NCBI GenBank assembly: GCA_964019415.1
Contig: OZ025869.1
Span: 14,464,419-14,528,418 of the forward strand
Length of the DNA: 64,000 nucleotides
Reading direction: 5' to 3'
Source: Ianthella basta
Lineage: Eukaryota > Porifera > Demospongiae > Verongiida > Ianthellidae
Part shown: positions 34,590 through 47,039 of the stretch, in pieces
How positions within the stretch are numbered: the stretch's first letter is position 1
How the letters are laid out: every line of letters begins with the position of its first letter
Translations under genes and position numbers: made by a program
The notes under the pieces: generated by a model
What the model saw: only the letters and a program-made list of their open reading frames with translations
The model's database searches: none
What the model was told of the DNA's origin: nothing

Positions 34590-35600
34590 CTATGATTGCC
34601 GAACAGCGAGCGTAAGCGAGCGAAGCAAAGCTATTGATCGCTGTCTATTCAAGCCTCGGCGATATATATCTGATATTTGTATTGCACGACACGTGACTGC
34701 GCATGTGACTCTGTCACATGACGGTTCGTCTTTTCAAGGGGTGTTTCTGCTCCTTTTCGGCCGCTCATCTTTGCTGACATGCTCCCGCGGATCAGGGGCA
34801 CAGAAGGAGAGCAGATGGGAATGGCAACGACGCGGCTGTGTCCAGCACGCCGAGGGGGCCACGCTGCAAGACGGTGCACGCGACTTGATACGGAGACAGC
34901 GGGGCAAAAATAGGCCAGACTAGAATTGAATGCGGGAAAATGGCGCAAGGCTACTGGCCTCGGCGACAGACGAGCAGCGACAGTCCAGGCTTGAGGAGCT
35001 TTGGCAGTAACAAACAAGGTGCTTGGCTACTAAGACAGCTCCAGTCTGTAACATCACAATACACTTGTGTACTGGCCACATACTATTCATGCTGCGAGGC
35101 AATTCTTATGCGCTTAGCGTATGTCTAGTAATATGAAGGACATACACATTGAGTTGCCCATGCAAGGGGCAGTGCAACACTGACTGTAGAGTCCTATCTG
35201 ACTATGTTTATGTATGTGCAGCCACACAATCACCCTTCACGTGTAAATCGCCCTTCATGTGTAATCTACTTGGATTACTCATGATTGGCTTGGACCAGCT
35301 CCTCCCATCCTCCACTATGTGTTTCACTTTACATGCCTAATACCTGGCCCATTAATTAGAGCTTATCTCTTATCACTGATGGGCAGTTTACACGTACTTG
35401 TCAAGATCAACCCACTTCCTTGGCACAGTCTGGGTAGTATGGAAATTCTTTCATTTGATTATGGAGGTGTCTGAGCATGGATGAGCTGACGTGTGGCTGC
35501 GTTTGGGTGCACATTTGTATGACTTCTTTCTTCCTGTGTGTTATTTTCTGCCATTTCTGATCAGACCCTCCAGTCTCATGGGGAGTATTTGAAAGAACAG
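34590..35600. other. CpG-rich segment and non-coding DNA, copy of 18.14-19.2 kb
   Basis: A duplicate of the segment after the first minisatellite. No gene is supported. Confidence 0.4.
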
Positions 35601-35864
35601 ATTGGTGCTTATCAAGGTAGAGCCAGAAAGATAGCCAGGGGTGCTTCCTGGATTGTTCCGAGGGTGTACTAACGCAATTCATAGCTGCACTGTGAGGTCT
35701 GTAGGGGAAGCCATATGTATATGGGAAGAAGGATCAGACTTTCCCATGGATACAGTGGCCATGACAACAGAATCACTCCAATGCTCAGAGAGATACTATG
35801 TACAGTGCATGTGTGTGTATGTATATGTGTCTGTATTTACAGTACCTGCACCTGTGTCTTGCAG

Positions 35865-36102
35865 ATTAAAGGTATCCTTCAGAATCGTACCCAGATTGAG
35901 GAGTGGATTGAAGACAAGGCCATCAGACGTCACCAACAACACCATAGACACAAGGAGAGGTCTGACTCAGAGGAGGAGAGCAGCGGTGAGGAGGAACAGG
36001 AGACAACAAAGGAGAAGGTGGCCAACAAGAAGACGAAGAATGATGTGAAATCTTTTGTTTATTCGTACGATCTTGGATGGAAACACAACTTACGTAGCTC
36101 AA
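35865..36102 (+). pseudogene. ZDHHC6-like exon, copy E
   Basis: AG is present (CTTGCAG). The exon is nearly identical to copy C, with the same HRHKERSDSEEESSGEE insert and the same CGTA insertion and phase-1 donor. ATT is ATC in the ILQ codon, a synonymous change. Unspliced, the frame ends EWVVAEVELEL at 36138-36140. Confidence 0.65.
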
Positions 36103-36884
36103 GTGAGTGGGTGGTAGCTGAAGTTGAACTGGAATTGTAAAATAGACTCACTGTCTGGTATGCATAGTTTCTCCAGTCATCCACGTTTGGCCTCTGTTGC
36201 AGTTGTATGTATTACCTGGCAGCCTAATAGGTGTTAGCTGTGTCAGTGATAACACAAGGTACTAATGACACTAATAAGGTTGTCACTGATGTGGCTTCCA
36301 TGTACTGTACATACATTACACAGTGTGTATGCTGCCTTGTTAAGCCACAAGGAACCTATATGAATGACCTTACCACCAACGTATCTGAGTCTCAAATGTA
36401 CTCATGCGAAGTGACACAAAGCCCTACCACCTCGATGTGCCAGGTGGGCAAGAAGCCTATAACTGTGGTGTGTGCTAGGATGGTGCGAGCCCTACTATGG
36501 ACAGTACATGTGTCTTAGTGTGCTTACTTGTGTTACATTTCCTTACTACCTTAGTATGCTTGGTTGTGGAGAATCTTTTGTGTGTGTGTGTGTGTGTGTG
36601 TGTGCTCTGTTATTGATAGTGGCCTCACGTCTGTCTTCTTCAAGAGAGTGTACAGCTGATCACTGCTAAATGTTGTAATAAATAAGGAATATGGTGATAC
36701 ACACCACATTGAAGCTCCAGAAGGTAGTGACAACGAACATTATAATACAGTAAAAGTACAAACGTGCACTGTGTGTGTGTTCAGTGTGCCACACAAAGAT
36801 GGTGTATATGGTATCTATCTGCCATACTACACCAGTGTCAGTGGATTTGTGCAAAGTTGTATTCACTTTCAGATGTTGATACAC

Positions 36885-37446
36885 TCAAGTGATCCTTCCT
36901 GACACAAACTCCTGTGTGGGTGGGGGATTCCCCGTAGCTATTATTGGTAGCCACCTGTTTGGCATGTTTTCACTGTCTTCAATGTGACACTCGTAAGTGA
37001 AATTGGAGGTAAGAGCTGCTGGCTTGTTGTGTGCTGTTGTCTCTGGTTGTGGCACTTGTTGGGGTATGTAATGCAGTGTGGTGTGTCCATGTGTGTCCAT
37101 CACTCCAAAGCCGATCTCATCTTCACTGTTGTGTTCAGTTGTGTCACTTGTCTGATGGGTCATGTCCACACCACCACACACCATCTCACTCCCCTCCTCG
37201 TAGTCGAGAGGAATTGTATGAACTCTACCAAACACCATTTGTGCTTGATGTAGCTGCCTCCCTCCTTCACCTGCCCTTGGGCGGGGAGGGCAGACTAGCA
37301 GGTCTAGACCACCATCCTGCTGCATAGTGGCATGTGTTGGGTGAAGGATGATGTCTGTCCTCCTGATCTTTAATGTTGTTTGTGATGTTCTTTGGATCTT
37401 CTGTTGCAAAGTATGGGTCTGTCATTGGAGGCCTTTCCTCTGCCAT
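36885..37446 (-). pseudogene. Minus-strand family member 4, frameshifted
   Basis: ATG 37446-37444 starts MAEERPPMTDPYFATEDPKN as in member 3. A 4-base insertion (GATGTCTGTCC here, GATGTCC in member 3) near 37352-37358 shifts the frame after KDQED. The downstream part (DGGLDLLVCPPRPRAGEGG to EFVSGRIT*) stays open in the other frame. Confidence 0.6.
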
Positions 37447-38979
37447 TGTACCTGAAGGGTTGAAGGGGAAGATCCCAGTGAGCACATTCACAGTAGGTGG
37501 ACAACAGTGTATGGTGTGCAGCAGGAAGGAGATATATTGAAAGTAAAACAATTCTGCATATGATTCCGTTTTGAGTACCTACACACACATACAATTCATA
37601 TTTGGGTAACCATTTTCACTCAAGTATCTTGTCTGTGTGGTCGGTATAGGAAGGATACTGTAGTTTCATAGTACATTATAAGAGTCATTACTAAGAGTGA
37701 AGTGGTAGTGCTTGCTCTCTACAATGAACATTGCCAGCCCTAGCAACAAGCTGTGCTCCTGTTGCTATGTATGGTGTCACCTTTATGGGTTCGTACAAGT
37801 GAATAGCTCCTATATATCATGGGTAGTATACAAGCTATCAATTTGCACTTTGTGCCCCAAGGACTCATGTCACTCGCTATATGCGTTTGCCAACCTTGCT
37901 TCCTGTCTCAGTCTGTTTTGCTATAATTATGCCCAATTATTCTGCACACATCAGTGCCTAGTTAGAGATGTACATGTAACCTTTTATGTAACCTTTTGCC
38001 CTGAAGATCCGAGCATCTGGTTGAAGCATTGGGAAGGTCCAAATCCTTTGTTTAAGCTGCTAATTGGAGAAATGCCCTTAGCAAACTCACCAGATCAGTT
38101 CTACCTGAGTTTGTCTAATGTCTTCAGTGGTTGTGTCTTCATTAAAGTCTAGTCGGCATTTGTATTTTCACATTACACTTTTGGTTTGACATGTACAGGT
38201 GAACACACGGCATGATGGATATGTACCCTCATTTGCAAGGTCATGTATAATATAATTTCGTTGTGTGAGTGAGGGTACAGTACTCAGCGCCGATGGTTCT
38301 TTCTGGACTGGTAGACTGACCTTGTGACTAAGTAGTGTAAAATGTAGCAGAAAGCAACCATGTGTGCAATGGGATGAAATGAATAACATGTGCAAATTTG
38401 CCTGGTGGTGCGACCCATGATTAGGTTAACCATACATGTTGCAAACGCACTAGTTTCACGTTAAATGTGTACATAATGTGTAAACCAACAACGGACAGCT
38501 ACATGCAGAACTCCAACCCGAATGCGCCATAAAAGTGTCAGCGGATCTAGGATAGGCGCGTTTACTTGATTAAACTGGACCGAAATTCGAGTCGCCTGTT
38601 TTGTTGTATTATCTGTGGTCTGACGGCCTCGCTAATCTTCACACAGCGTGTGATTGCAGGAAAGCAGTTTGACGGCAACTACTGCAAGTCGGTGAAGAGC
38701 ACGGAAGCTGTTGCGGCTAGCAGCGTGAGCTCGTGACCGAGCGGTAGACGGTGATAAGGCACAGTTGAACACAGGGACCTCGTGCGTGCGGACTGCGGGA
38801 GAAGGGAAACATGGAATAGCCGTCTCGTAGCGCGCACCACGACTGTGCTACCCCAAGGTTAGTAGAGGCACGCTTTGCCTGCCAACGGACACCAGAGCGT
38901 GCGTTATTCGCGCGCGTAAGGGGCAGTGCAAATAGTCGTACTTGTCTAGCGCTACCTTCTTCCCATCCCTTCTGCTCAC

Positions 38980-39062
38980 CTCCTTGTAACTGCGCTGCAA
39001 GTCGTCCACAGAAATACTGCTCCTCAGACTGAAAGAACAACACCTGAGAGGCCCTTTTTATA
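38980..39062 (-). promoter_or_regulatory. TATA-box core promoter and untranslated exon 1, member 4
   Basis: TATAAAAAGGG (39062-39056) is followed about 31 bases later by TTTCAGTCTG, a good initiator match. The exon ends at a GTGAGC donor (38979-38974). Confidence 0.65.
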
Positions 39063-39399
39063 CTCAATTCAATTCACATGTATTTTGATAGGGCTATTCC
39101 ATAATTACATGCGTTTCCTCTGCATTGTTCCGGTGCGAAGGAGGTAATAACAATACAGTACTTTTTGGGTCGGTTTCCCCCGACCGGATACCGGTATCTG
39201 GGAAACGCTTGCACAATATTATACGGATTCATACACATACTTAGCTACAGTATAATTGCAGAATCTAGTGTTGACATAGATTGCGAGCTAGAGATTTTAT
39301 ACAGCAATACTGCTTATGTTTATGTATAATACCATGATTTCCACTCCAGTACCTGGTGCCCGGTGTGGACAACCAACCCGAAAACGTCTGTATTCATAA

Positions 39400-39960
39400 C
39401 GTTATGAATATCATCCTCGGGTGATCAAACGATGCATAAAACACTTAACCATAGTGCAGTTGATGATGGTGTTGTGTGTCTCCTCAGGTGAGCAAACACT
39501 ACATCAATAACTAGTCCTTCTTCATCAACACACATCCATTGTTCTTTGCAGCTTTGCCAATCCGCACACTTGCGCATGCGATGAGATTTATGTAAGTGTG
39601 AATATAATAGCAAGGAGTCTGTAATGACAAGTATCATTTGTAGTGCACACTGATGTGTGTGCAAATTATATATTGTATGTGCAATTCTGTGTGTGTATGT
39701 TATGACCATGTGTGTGTGTGGTGTAGTTGGGTAACAGGTGTGGGTGTACAGTTTATGGTGGATAGCTTGTGCTTCAGAGTGGCTTCTAAATACCTATTGT
39801 TCACTTCGTGAGTGTGAAATAATGTTGCCAGAAACCAGTAACATTTCCCATTTCCCATGAATGGCCACAACCAATGAATACAATTAAAACAATCTCACAC
39901 ATGGACAGGGGGAAGTACCAAGTAAACAAAGGATTTTTATGTTTGTTTGTTACCTCATAA
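39400..39960. other. No confident gene
   Basis: A minus-strand open stretch (about 39590-39440, QSCKEQWMCVDEEGLVIDVV) has protein-like composition but no clear splice frame. A plus-strand CTCAG|GTGAGC donor-like site lies at about 39485. Neither is strong enough to call. Confidence 0.25.
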
Positions 39961-39964
39961 GATC

Positions 39965-40478
39965 GGCACATTGCAGGGAATCGGCTCGATACGCTCCATG
40001 CCAGTTGAGAGACTCGGGGGGCAGGTTCTTAGAAGGATGCCGTTTGCCTAGCCACCTTGCGGCTGATAAGTGAGATGTCCTTCGTCAATTTCCTGCGGGC
40101 CGACACGCTATTTTCAAAATTATCGATCGGACTTACCGCTACCGGTCATTGGTGGACTTGATACGAGCCATGCCAATTGTGGGGAGTGGGGGTACATGAG
40201 CTTAGAGGGGTACCGTTCACCTAGCTGCTCTGCAGCTGAAGAGATCGCTTCTTATTTTTCCGCGGGCCGAGACGCCATTTTTAATTATCGGTCTCTAGAA
40301 CTTTCAGTTACGGGAGATCTTATTCGTTGTCAGCAAACGTTCGAATTAAGCTCTACCGTTGTTATAGCAGCCAGCCTCAGTTGCTACCTGTACAGGTAGT
40401 TTAAACTGGCAAGGGGCTGACTTGCTGGCTTGCAATAGGCTGAGAACCTGCCCGTAGGGCGGGCATTCAGCTAGTAGT
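39965..40478 (-). mobile_element. Non-autonomous transposon copy, inverted relative to 26.81-27.32 kb
   Basis: It ends GTAGGGCGGGCATTCAGCT, the reverse complement of the 26.81 kb start. It contains the same two half-repeats with CGCGGGCCGAGACGCCATTT. Confidence 0.7.
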
Positions 40479-40479
40479 T

Positions 40480-41640
40480 TCAATGAATAGTCTTCAATGC
40501 ATGTATATAATCTATATGAATTCTCCTCTTCATGGTCAATTGGAGTCCAGGAATTAGGGACTTCCTGTACCATTAGTACCACTAATAACTGTGCACTTGT
40601 ATGGTATTTGTGGTAGGATGAATGGTAGCTCATTCCAGCGGGAATCCCTTTTATTCAGTTGCTACTGAATGTTTATTGCTAAATTTGACTTGCACTTATA
40701 ATAATTGTGAGCGCCATGCAGTGTGCAATCTTCCACAGCTCCTTGCACTTCCACCAAATTGAGACTTATGTCTGGGAAGGACTTGGTATATGGATATATG
40801 TTTGTCAACATGTTATTCCATCCCGTACGATGTCATAGCCCCACTATACACACACTATCATACACTGTGCTAACTGATCAAAGAGGGTCTGTCCTTATTT
40901 TAAAATGGACTAATGGAAAACAGTATTCATCCAGCACATTATTGTGTCACATATGTACATATATTATAGTGCTATTGTGTTATATATCTCCTACAGTTTA
41001 CTGTATATATGTATATACTGTACCCTGGCTAATGTAACATTTGGTTCTATTCAGTGCTGTATTTGGAAAATGCACCCCTACTAGTGATAGTATTCTTTGT
41101 TCCTGGGCTCCTACCATTTGGTAAGCTAGTTAGCAGTGTGACCAAGCATTCATTAGCTACGTGTGAGTCTGGTAAAGGTGTGGTGTTCCATTCTTACCTG
41201 TTATATCAGGAGCGAATGCTTGATCTTCCTTGAAGTTCTCTCTCCTGTGTGTGTGTGTCAAGTGAAGTCCATGTACAGTATGTAATGTTGGTTGGCACAT
41301 CATTGCATTAGGCCTTAATTCAGTGGTTGTGGGTGAATGATAAGGCAGCACACACTCAGCAAGTTTTTTGTCTTTAGTTAATTAGTGAATTAACTCATGT
41401 ACGTACCTCTATAGCCTGCACATTGTGACCTTATTCCATTAATGCATAGTTTTTACAGCATTAGCACAGCAATACTTCTCTCTGTTGGGCTTGCTTGTAT
41501 GTAGTTGTCAGTAGTCTGTGGATTAGTACTGTCTCTTGTCCATTGTACCATGATAACAGCATGAACAGTTTTTTGCAAAGCTTGTATGCTTCTTTCACTT
41601 TACAGTGAAGTGCAAGCTTGTATTCATTGGTGTGTATTAC
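40480..41640. other. No gene seen
   Basis: AT-rich unique DNA without supported exons. Confidence 0.4.
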
Positions 41641-41648
41641 AGTATATA

Positions 41649-41733
41649 CCTCCTGCACATCTTCCTCTGATTGCGTGCCAGTGGCACCACAGCAGCCCCG
41701 CAGCACAAACACCTCAGGCACCACCTGGGGGCC
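41649..41733 (-). CDS. Candidate internal exon, unknown protein
   Basis: On the minus strand a TTCACATACAG acceptor and a GAG|GTATAT donor bound about 85 nt that read PQVVPEVFVLRGCCGATGTQ and SEEDVQE in one frame. The composition is protein-like, but no family is recognised and no neighbouring exon joins in phase. It could belong to the same minus-strand gene as the exon at 43445-43641. Confidence 0.3.
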
Positions 41734-41749
41734 TACTGTATGTGAAGGT

Positions 41750-41965
41750 CACAACTAAATTCAATTCTCCGTGGGCCAACGCACCATTTTCAAAATTATC
41801 GACCGGCCTTACCGCTACCAGTCATTGGTGGACTTGATACGAGCGCTAGCCATGCCAGTTAAGGGAGTTGGGGGACGCAAGCTTATAGGGGTGTCGGTCG
41901 CCTAGCTGCCCTGCAGCTGAAGAGCGCGCTTCCTTTTTTCGGCGGGCCGAGACGCCATTTTTGAC
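41750..41965 (-). mobile_element. Partial copy of the 26.8/40.0 kb transposon
   Basis: CCGTGGGCCAACGCACCATT and CGGGCCGAGACGCCATTTTT flank a half-repeat, as in the 40.0 kb copy. Confidence 0.6.
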
Positions 41966-42339
41966 CACTCTTGCAGCCCTTGACAATGTACAGTATTTTA
42001 TTCCACCACAAGGATGTGACGTAACTTCCTTTGGCCAAGAGTGGGAAGTCCAGCCAACATGATGCTACCAACAAGGGTATGTGCATATCTATAATTCCTA
42101 TGATGTTGTGGATGTACACATCCACAACATCATTCTTATTGCATATACCTACATAATGTATTCCTGTATCACATCAGGACAATACGCACTGACAGTACCA
42201 CACAGACTTCCACAAAGCCATACACAGAACACATACAAGTGTTCTGGCACTTGTATGATGGCTATTGTTGTAGGGTTGGGTCCCCTGTATGTCCTGGCTC
42301 TGTATTGTAACTTTCCCTGCATTTATGTACATGTGTGCT

Positions 42340-42402
42340 GTGGTAGGACACACCCCTACCACTAAAAGGACACACCCCTACCACTAGGACACACCCCTAC
42401 CA
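42340..42402. repeat. Short tandem repeat ACACACCCCTACCACTA
   Basis: Three to four units of GGACACACCCCTACCACT with small spacers. Confidence 0.8.
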
Positions 42403-42663
42403 CCTCACACTTGTGTGTGTCATGGGTGTCTGTTGTTTGCCTCATTGCACTCACTTACTGCTCATTTTTCTGTCTCACACTTTTGGTGTTGGTGAAGCAG
42501 CCTTACGTTCCGTGTGTGAAGTGTAGTACTGATGTGTGCCTATTGCACTGTTCTGCAGTACTTCAGGTAGAGGGTCTCTGAAACACTCTTGTTCATCACA
42601 TATCAGCATATGGCTCTGTAGCAGCATGGTACTTGTTTCCAGAGCATTACCTCCTTATAGCTG

Positions 42664-42832
42664 TGTGTGTGTGTGTGTGTGTATGTGCTAATGTGTATGT
42701 TGAGTGTGTGTGTACATGTGTGTGTGGTGTGTGCGTGTGTGCGCGTGTGTGCCTGTGCATGCGTGTGTGTGTGTGTGCATGTGTGCCTGTGCGTGTGCGT
42801 GCGTGTGTGTGTGTGTGCGTATGTGTGTGTAC
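42664..42832. repeat. GT-rich degenerate microsatellite
   Basis: Interrupted GT/GC runs. Cys/Val open frames over it are artefacts. Confidence 0.85.
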
Positions 42833-42972
42833 ATTTTGCTGTATTTACCACTTGCTATCACTAGCTCTAGCCTGCACCAAACTCACCATTGGGCTTTATA
42901 TCATCTGGTAGCATGTGTGAATACCTTTAATTGTGGCATTGAATGTATGTAGCACCCTTGGTCAGCTGTACC

Positions 42973-43101
42973 TGGTCCACTTCTTGCCTTGTACTGGTCA
43001 CAGACACAGCGCCTACAAACAATACAGCACCTATCACATCACACAATACAACAATATATCCTGCTTCAGAATACAGCAGTAATGATGTAAATGGCTGCGT
43101 A
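42973..43101 (-). CDS. Candidate internal exon with a hydrophobic segment
   Basis: A CTACGCAG acceptor and an ACCAG|GTACAG donor on the minus strand bound an open exon. It reads PFTSLLLYSEAGYIVVLCDV, then IGAVLFVGAVSVTSTRQEVD and Q. The middle could be a membrane helix. Its entry phase (0) does not match the exon just upstream at 43445-43641, so an exon is missing between them or the two are unrelated. Confidence 0.3.
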
Positions 43102-43292
43102 GGTGAAGCATTGAAGAAGTGTTTGATTAATGTGACATGTGATTCTTTCCTTTTTGAATGTCTACAGATCTGGGTGTATCCTGAGTGAGATGATGAAAGG
43201 GTTGCTTCCACAATACTGCACTATCGCCTCCAGCATGCATAGGTATGCACACACACTCACATACACACACATCGCACACACACAACATGCAC

Positions 43293-43440
<148 letters not shown>

Positions 43441-43444
43441 CCAC

Positions 43445-43641
43445 CTGTCAAAGTCCTGGAAGTATGGCTTAGTGAGTGCCCTCCTCTGTGCCACTTGTTC
43501 CCTCAGTCTGTACATGGCAGCCTCCAGTGTCTTCTGCTCCTCCTCTGTCACTTCCCCTCCAGACCAGTCCACTGCACCCACACGAGGGAGGGGGGCACCA
43601 CGATTGGGCAGGCAACGAGTGGAAGCCATGCACTTCCAGAC
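43445..43641 (-). CDS. Well-formed internal exon, unknown protein (possibly EF-hand-like)
   Basis: A TAAAGCAG acceptor and a GACAG|GTGGCT donor bound 197 nt. It reads VWKCMASTRCLPNRGAPLPR, VGAVDWSGGEVTEEEQKTLE, AAMYRLREQVAQRRALTKPY, FQDFDR, leaving in phase 2. The even codon structure and charged helix make this the most convincing isolated exon in the window. KPYFQDFDR resembles the start of EF-hand-like segments in some protist and invertebrate proteins. This is a memory-level impression only. No start or terminal exon was found. Confidence 0.5.
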
Positions 43642-43925
43642 CTGCTTTAGTATATAAGCTGGGAGAAGGATGTGAAGAACACCAAGGCATCCAGGGGGAC
43701 AAGAACTAGTGTAATGTACATTGTGGTTCACACATATTTGCATGTGTGTGTCGAGAACAGTCAGAAGTAGTGAGCTAGCTCTTTTTGGGTGTTGTAGCAT
43801 AACTATTGGAGATTGAGTGCAGGTATGCACATTAGTGCATGGATCTGGTATTCCCCCTGACAGCTCACTACACCTACAAGACGCTGTTAAGTCGAGCATT
43901 ATCCTTTAATTCCTTAGCAATGTGC

Positions 43926-44418
43926 TCACTAAGCCATACAAGTGAGCTCTCCTGTCTAGTGCAATGTGCACTCCTCACTAAGCCATACAAGTGAGCTCTC
44001 CTGTCTAGTGCAATGTGCACTCCTCACTAAGCCATACAAGTGAGCTCTCCTGTCTAGTGCAATGTGCACTCCTCACTAAGCCATACAAGTGAGCTCTCCT
44101 GTCTAGTGCAATGTGCACTCCTCACTAAGCCATACAAGTGAGCTCTCCTGTCTAGTGCAATGTGCACTCCTCACTAAGCCATACAAGTGAGCTCTCCTGT
44201 CTAGTGCAATGTGCACTCCTCACTAAGCCATACAAGTGAGCTCTCCTGTCTAGTGCAATGTGCACTCCTCACTAAGCCATACAAGTGAGCTCTCCTGTCT
44301 AGTGCAATGTGCACTCCTCACTAAGCCATACAAGTGAGCTCTCCTGTCTAGTGCAATGTGCACTCCTCACTAAGCCATACAAGTGAGCTCTCCTGTCTAG
44401 TGCAATGTGCAATCCTCA
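43926..44418. repeat. 49-bp tandem repeat, 10 essentially identical units
   Basis: The unit is CACTAAGCCATACAAGTGAG plus CTCTCCTGTCTAGTGCAATG plus TGCACTCCT. Diverged relatives lie at about 45095-45245 (CACTAAGCCATACAGGTGA). Confidence 0.95.
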
Positions 44419-44419
44419 C

Positions 44420-46015
44420 TATGCAGGTATAGGGTGCATGCATGCCTTTCTATGTTCAATACCAATCTGCATCCTTGGAGGTGCTCGAAGAGAGACGTGA
44501 AGACCTGCAATCTGCCCTTCTGATTGGCAGAGGGGGCTTTTGTTCATTTCCATGACGATATCAATTAAAAGGACTACATTTCAAATTGCCAAAGGAATGT
44601 GCTGATTCATGCATGCCAACTACTCTATATTGCAGTGTGTGTTTAGACTCTGTGCGGACTTCCTATAAGGTGGAGCTTGAGTGCAGCTAGGTCTCCAGTT
44701 GGACATGCAGTGCTAGTATATTAACAAAGCCTCCATTCTACCATGGGATGGGCTAGCTGCTAGTGATATTTGGAGGTGCGTCAGAGGTCTACCATCTAAA
44801 AATGCTTAGGGGTCTACGTATGAGCTTGGACCTGGCTGTCACCTTGATCTTGTAACCCCATGCATTTCCTGACATGTAGCTGCACGAGGCCCTTTGCCTT
44901 GAGCGATATATATGTGACAGTGCATGCTAAATGAATGTAAATATTAAGAGTATACCATTGAGTGCCTTTGATGTTGTGTGGAGTATTGCAATTGCTTACA
45001 GTGTTTTTCTACTACTGCGATGTTAACTGCATGTGCTGTGTGCTTTGAATGGGTGTTCTAAGAGGGCAAGATGTAAATCGCAGGTGGTATGCAATGCTCA
45101 CTAAGCCATACAGGTGAACTGGTCTGATCCAATGTAGTAAGGGTCTATATAGTCACATACAGGAGAGCTCATCTGATCCAACGTACTGTAGTAATGCTTA
45201 CTAAGTCATACAGGTGAGCTGGTCTGATCTAATGTGGTAATGCTCACTATTAATTATAGCCACATTGTACAAATCAATAAGCTAACTAAACGTGCAATTG
45301 CAACCCATATAAATACAAGTTACAAGTGCATGCATACAAAAGCCCATGGGCCAGCTAGCGCTGCATGCAGCCACTGGTTTATTTCATAAACCATGCATGC
45401 ATGCATCATATGGTTCCTCGATCATCTGTATATATGTGCCCATTGATCCTGCCCTAGCTGGCACTCCGATCACATGCAGCACCCTAGCCCTTTCCTCTCG
45501 TACGCATGATGTTGCATGGCATGCATGGCATTGTGCATGTATTAATACTTTATACAATAGCTATATGTATAGGGTACTACCTGTGACTATTATATCTGTG
45601 CATCAGTTATGAGTTTCAGTGGACAGCTGAAAACAGACTCAAGCTGCATTTGCTGAGTCAGCAGTAGGGCTTGTTGGGACGTTGCAGTAAGAGTGAACAG
45701 TACAAGTGTGTCTTGCACATTTCAATGGAGCAGATGGTGTATGGAAACTTCATACTATGTACATGTATGCAGAATGCTGAGTCAGCAAATGTCTACTCTA
45801 CATTTTGATAGGCCGGACATTGGATGGTGTCATGTTCAACAGAAATCATCAGTAAAGTGTGTCACTTTCTCAATTAGAGCTACCAAACCACATACAGTAT
45901 GATGCACATTTGCAAAGGCATCTTTGCTACATCCATGGCTGGTCATACAAACACCATATATGGGTATGTATGTAACATGTTCCAACCTCCTGTTGTCTAA
46001 TCATGGACTGATGTA
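44420..46015. other. No gene seen
   Basis: Unique, AT-rich, TGCATG-rich DNA. Open frames here have no supporting splice sites. Confidence 0.4.
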
Positions 46016-46020
46016 TTCAG

Positions 46021-46221
46021 GTGGTATGTCGACCTATGGTGCTTCCCCCACTGACACAACTTCTTGTAATTCTACATCCTGTTGCGTTGAGTGACAGACA
46101 GTGGTGCACTGTTTCACTGATGAACAGACCGTTTGTGAAGGTGGTGATGGGCTGTCTGTACTGGGGCTTGCTATCCAACAGGTCAGGGTTGAAGGCTGGA
46201 GAGCAAGATGGATACATGTGA
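46021..46221 (+). CDS. Candidate terminal exon of a membrane protein
   Basis: A TGTATTCAG acceptor leads into an open frame that reads VVCRPMVLPPLTQLLVILHP, VALSDRQWCTVSLMNRPFVK, VVMGCLYWGLLSNRSGLKAG and stops after EQDGYM. Two hydrophobic stretches suggest membrane association. The opposite strand is also open. No upstream exon was found and no family is recognised. Confidence 0.25.
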   Translation: MVCRPMVLPPLTQLLVILHPVALSDRQWCTVSLMNRPFVKVVMGCLYWGLLSNRSGLKAGEQDGYM

Positions 46222-46712
46222 TGGCTTGTAGGGGAGGAGGTATACTGTAGCTTGTACATACGTAAGATGTAGTAATACAACCAATGGTAATGAGGCAAGC
46301 ATTACAAAATACATACCTAGTCCTGCACATGCCATATCATTGGTTGTCTAAGCAAGTGCCAACTTGGGCATACTGCAACAGAAGCCATCCAGCAGGCAAA
46401 CCCACAGGGGGGACCTAATTAAAAAATTAAATCAACAGGGTAGATGACTTCCAGTCAAGGGGACCTGAGGCCAACCACTGACATCTGCCTAACTGACCAC
46501 AAAAAGGGGAGCAGTATAGCATTTCCCTTTTAATATTCATCCTGACAAGTGGGATGGTTGTGGAATAACATCACTCCAAAGCCCTATTGCAAGCTAAACA
46601 CTATTAAAGGCCTATGTGTACTGTATGTGTGTATGAACATGAAGCTAAGTACATGTCTCAACTCAGGAAAGTATGGATGACACCAGGAGTGCACAATGAA
46701 TACATTGCACAC

Positions 46713-46819
<107 letters not shown>

Positions 46820-47039
46820 TACACACACACACACCACATACGCATTAACACACACACATGCATGCGCACACACCACATATACACTAACACAGGCACATAC
46901 ACCACATACACAGACACACACCACATACACACTAAACACAGGGGGAGAAAAATGCTAATACCAGTTCATAGGAACACAAGTGCTGCACTAGCCATTTGGA
47001 TTGGGATTTGTTTCCTAAAGACTAGGAAACTGCATGACA

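Larger units (their letters stand above)
28530..36750. repeat. Segmental duplication, units 3-4, partner 13.86-20.3 kb
   Basis: This is the second copy of the two-unit block. It carries family member 3, its promoter, the MITE, a greatly expanded minisatellite, exon copy E and the start of member 4. Confidence 0.9.
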
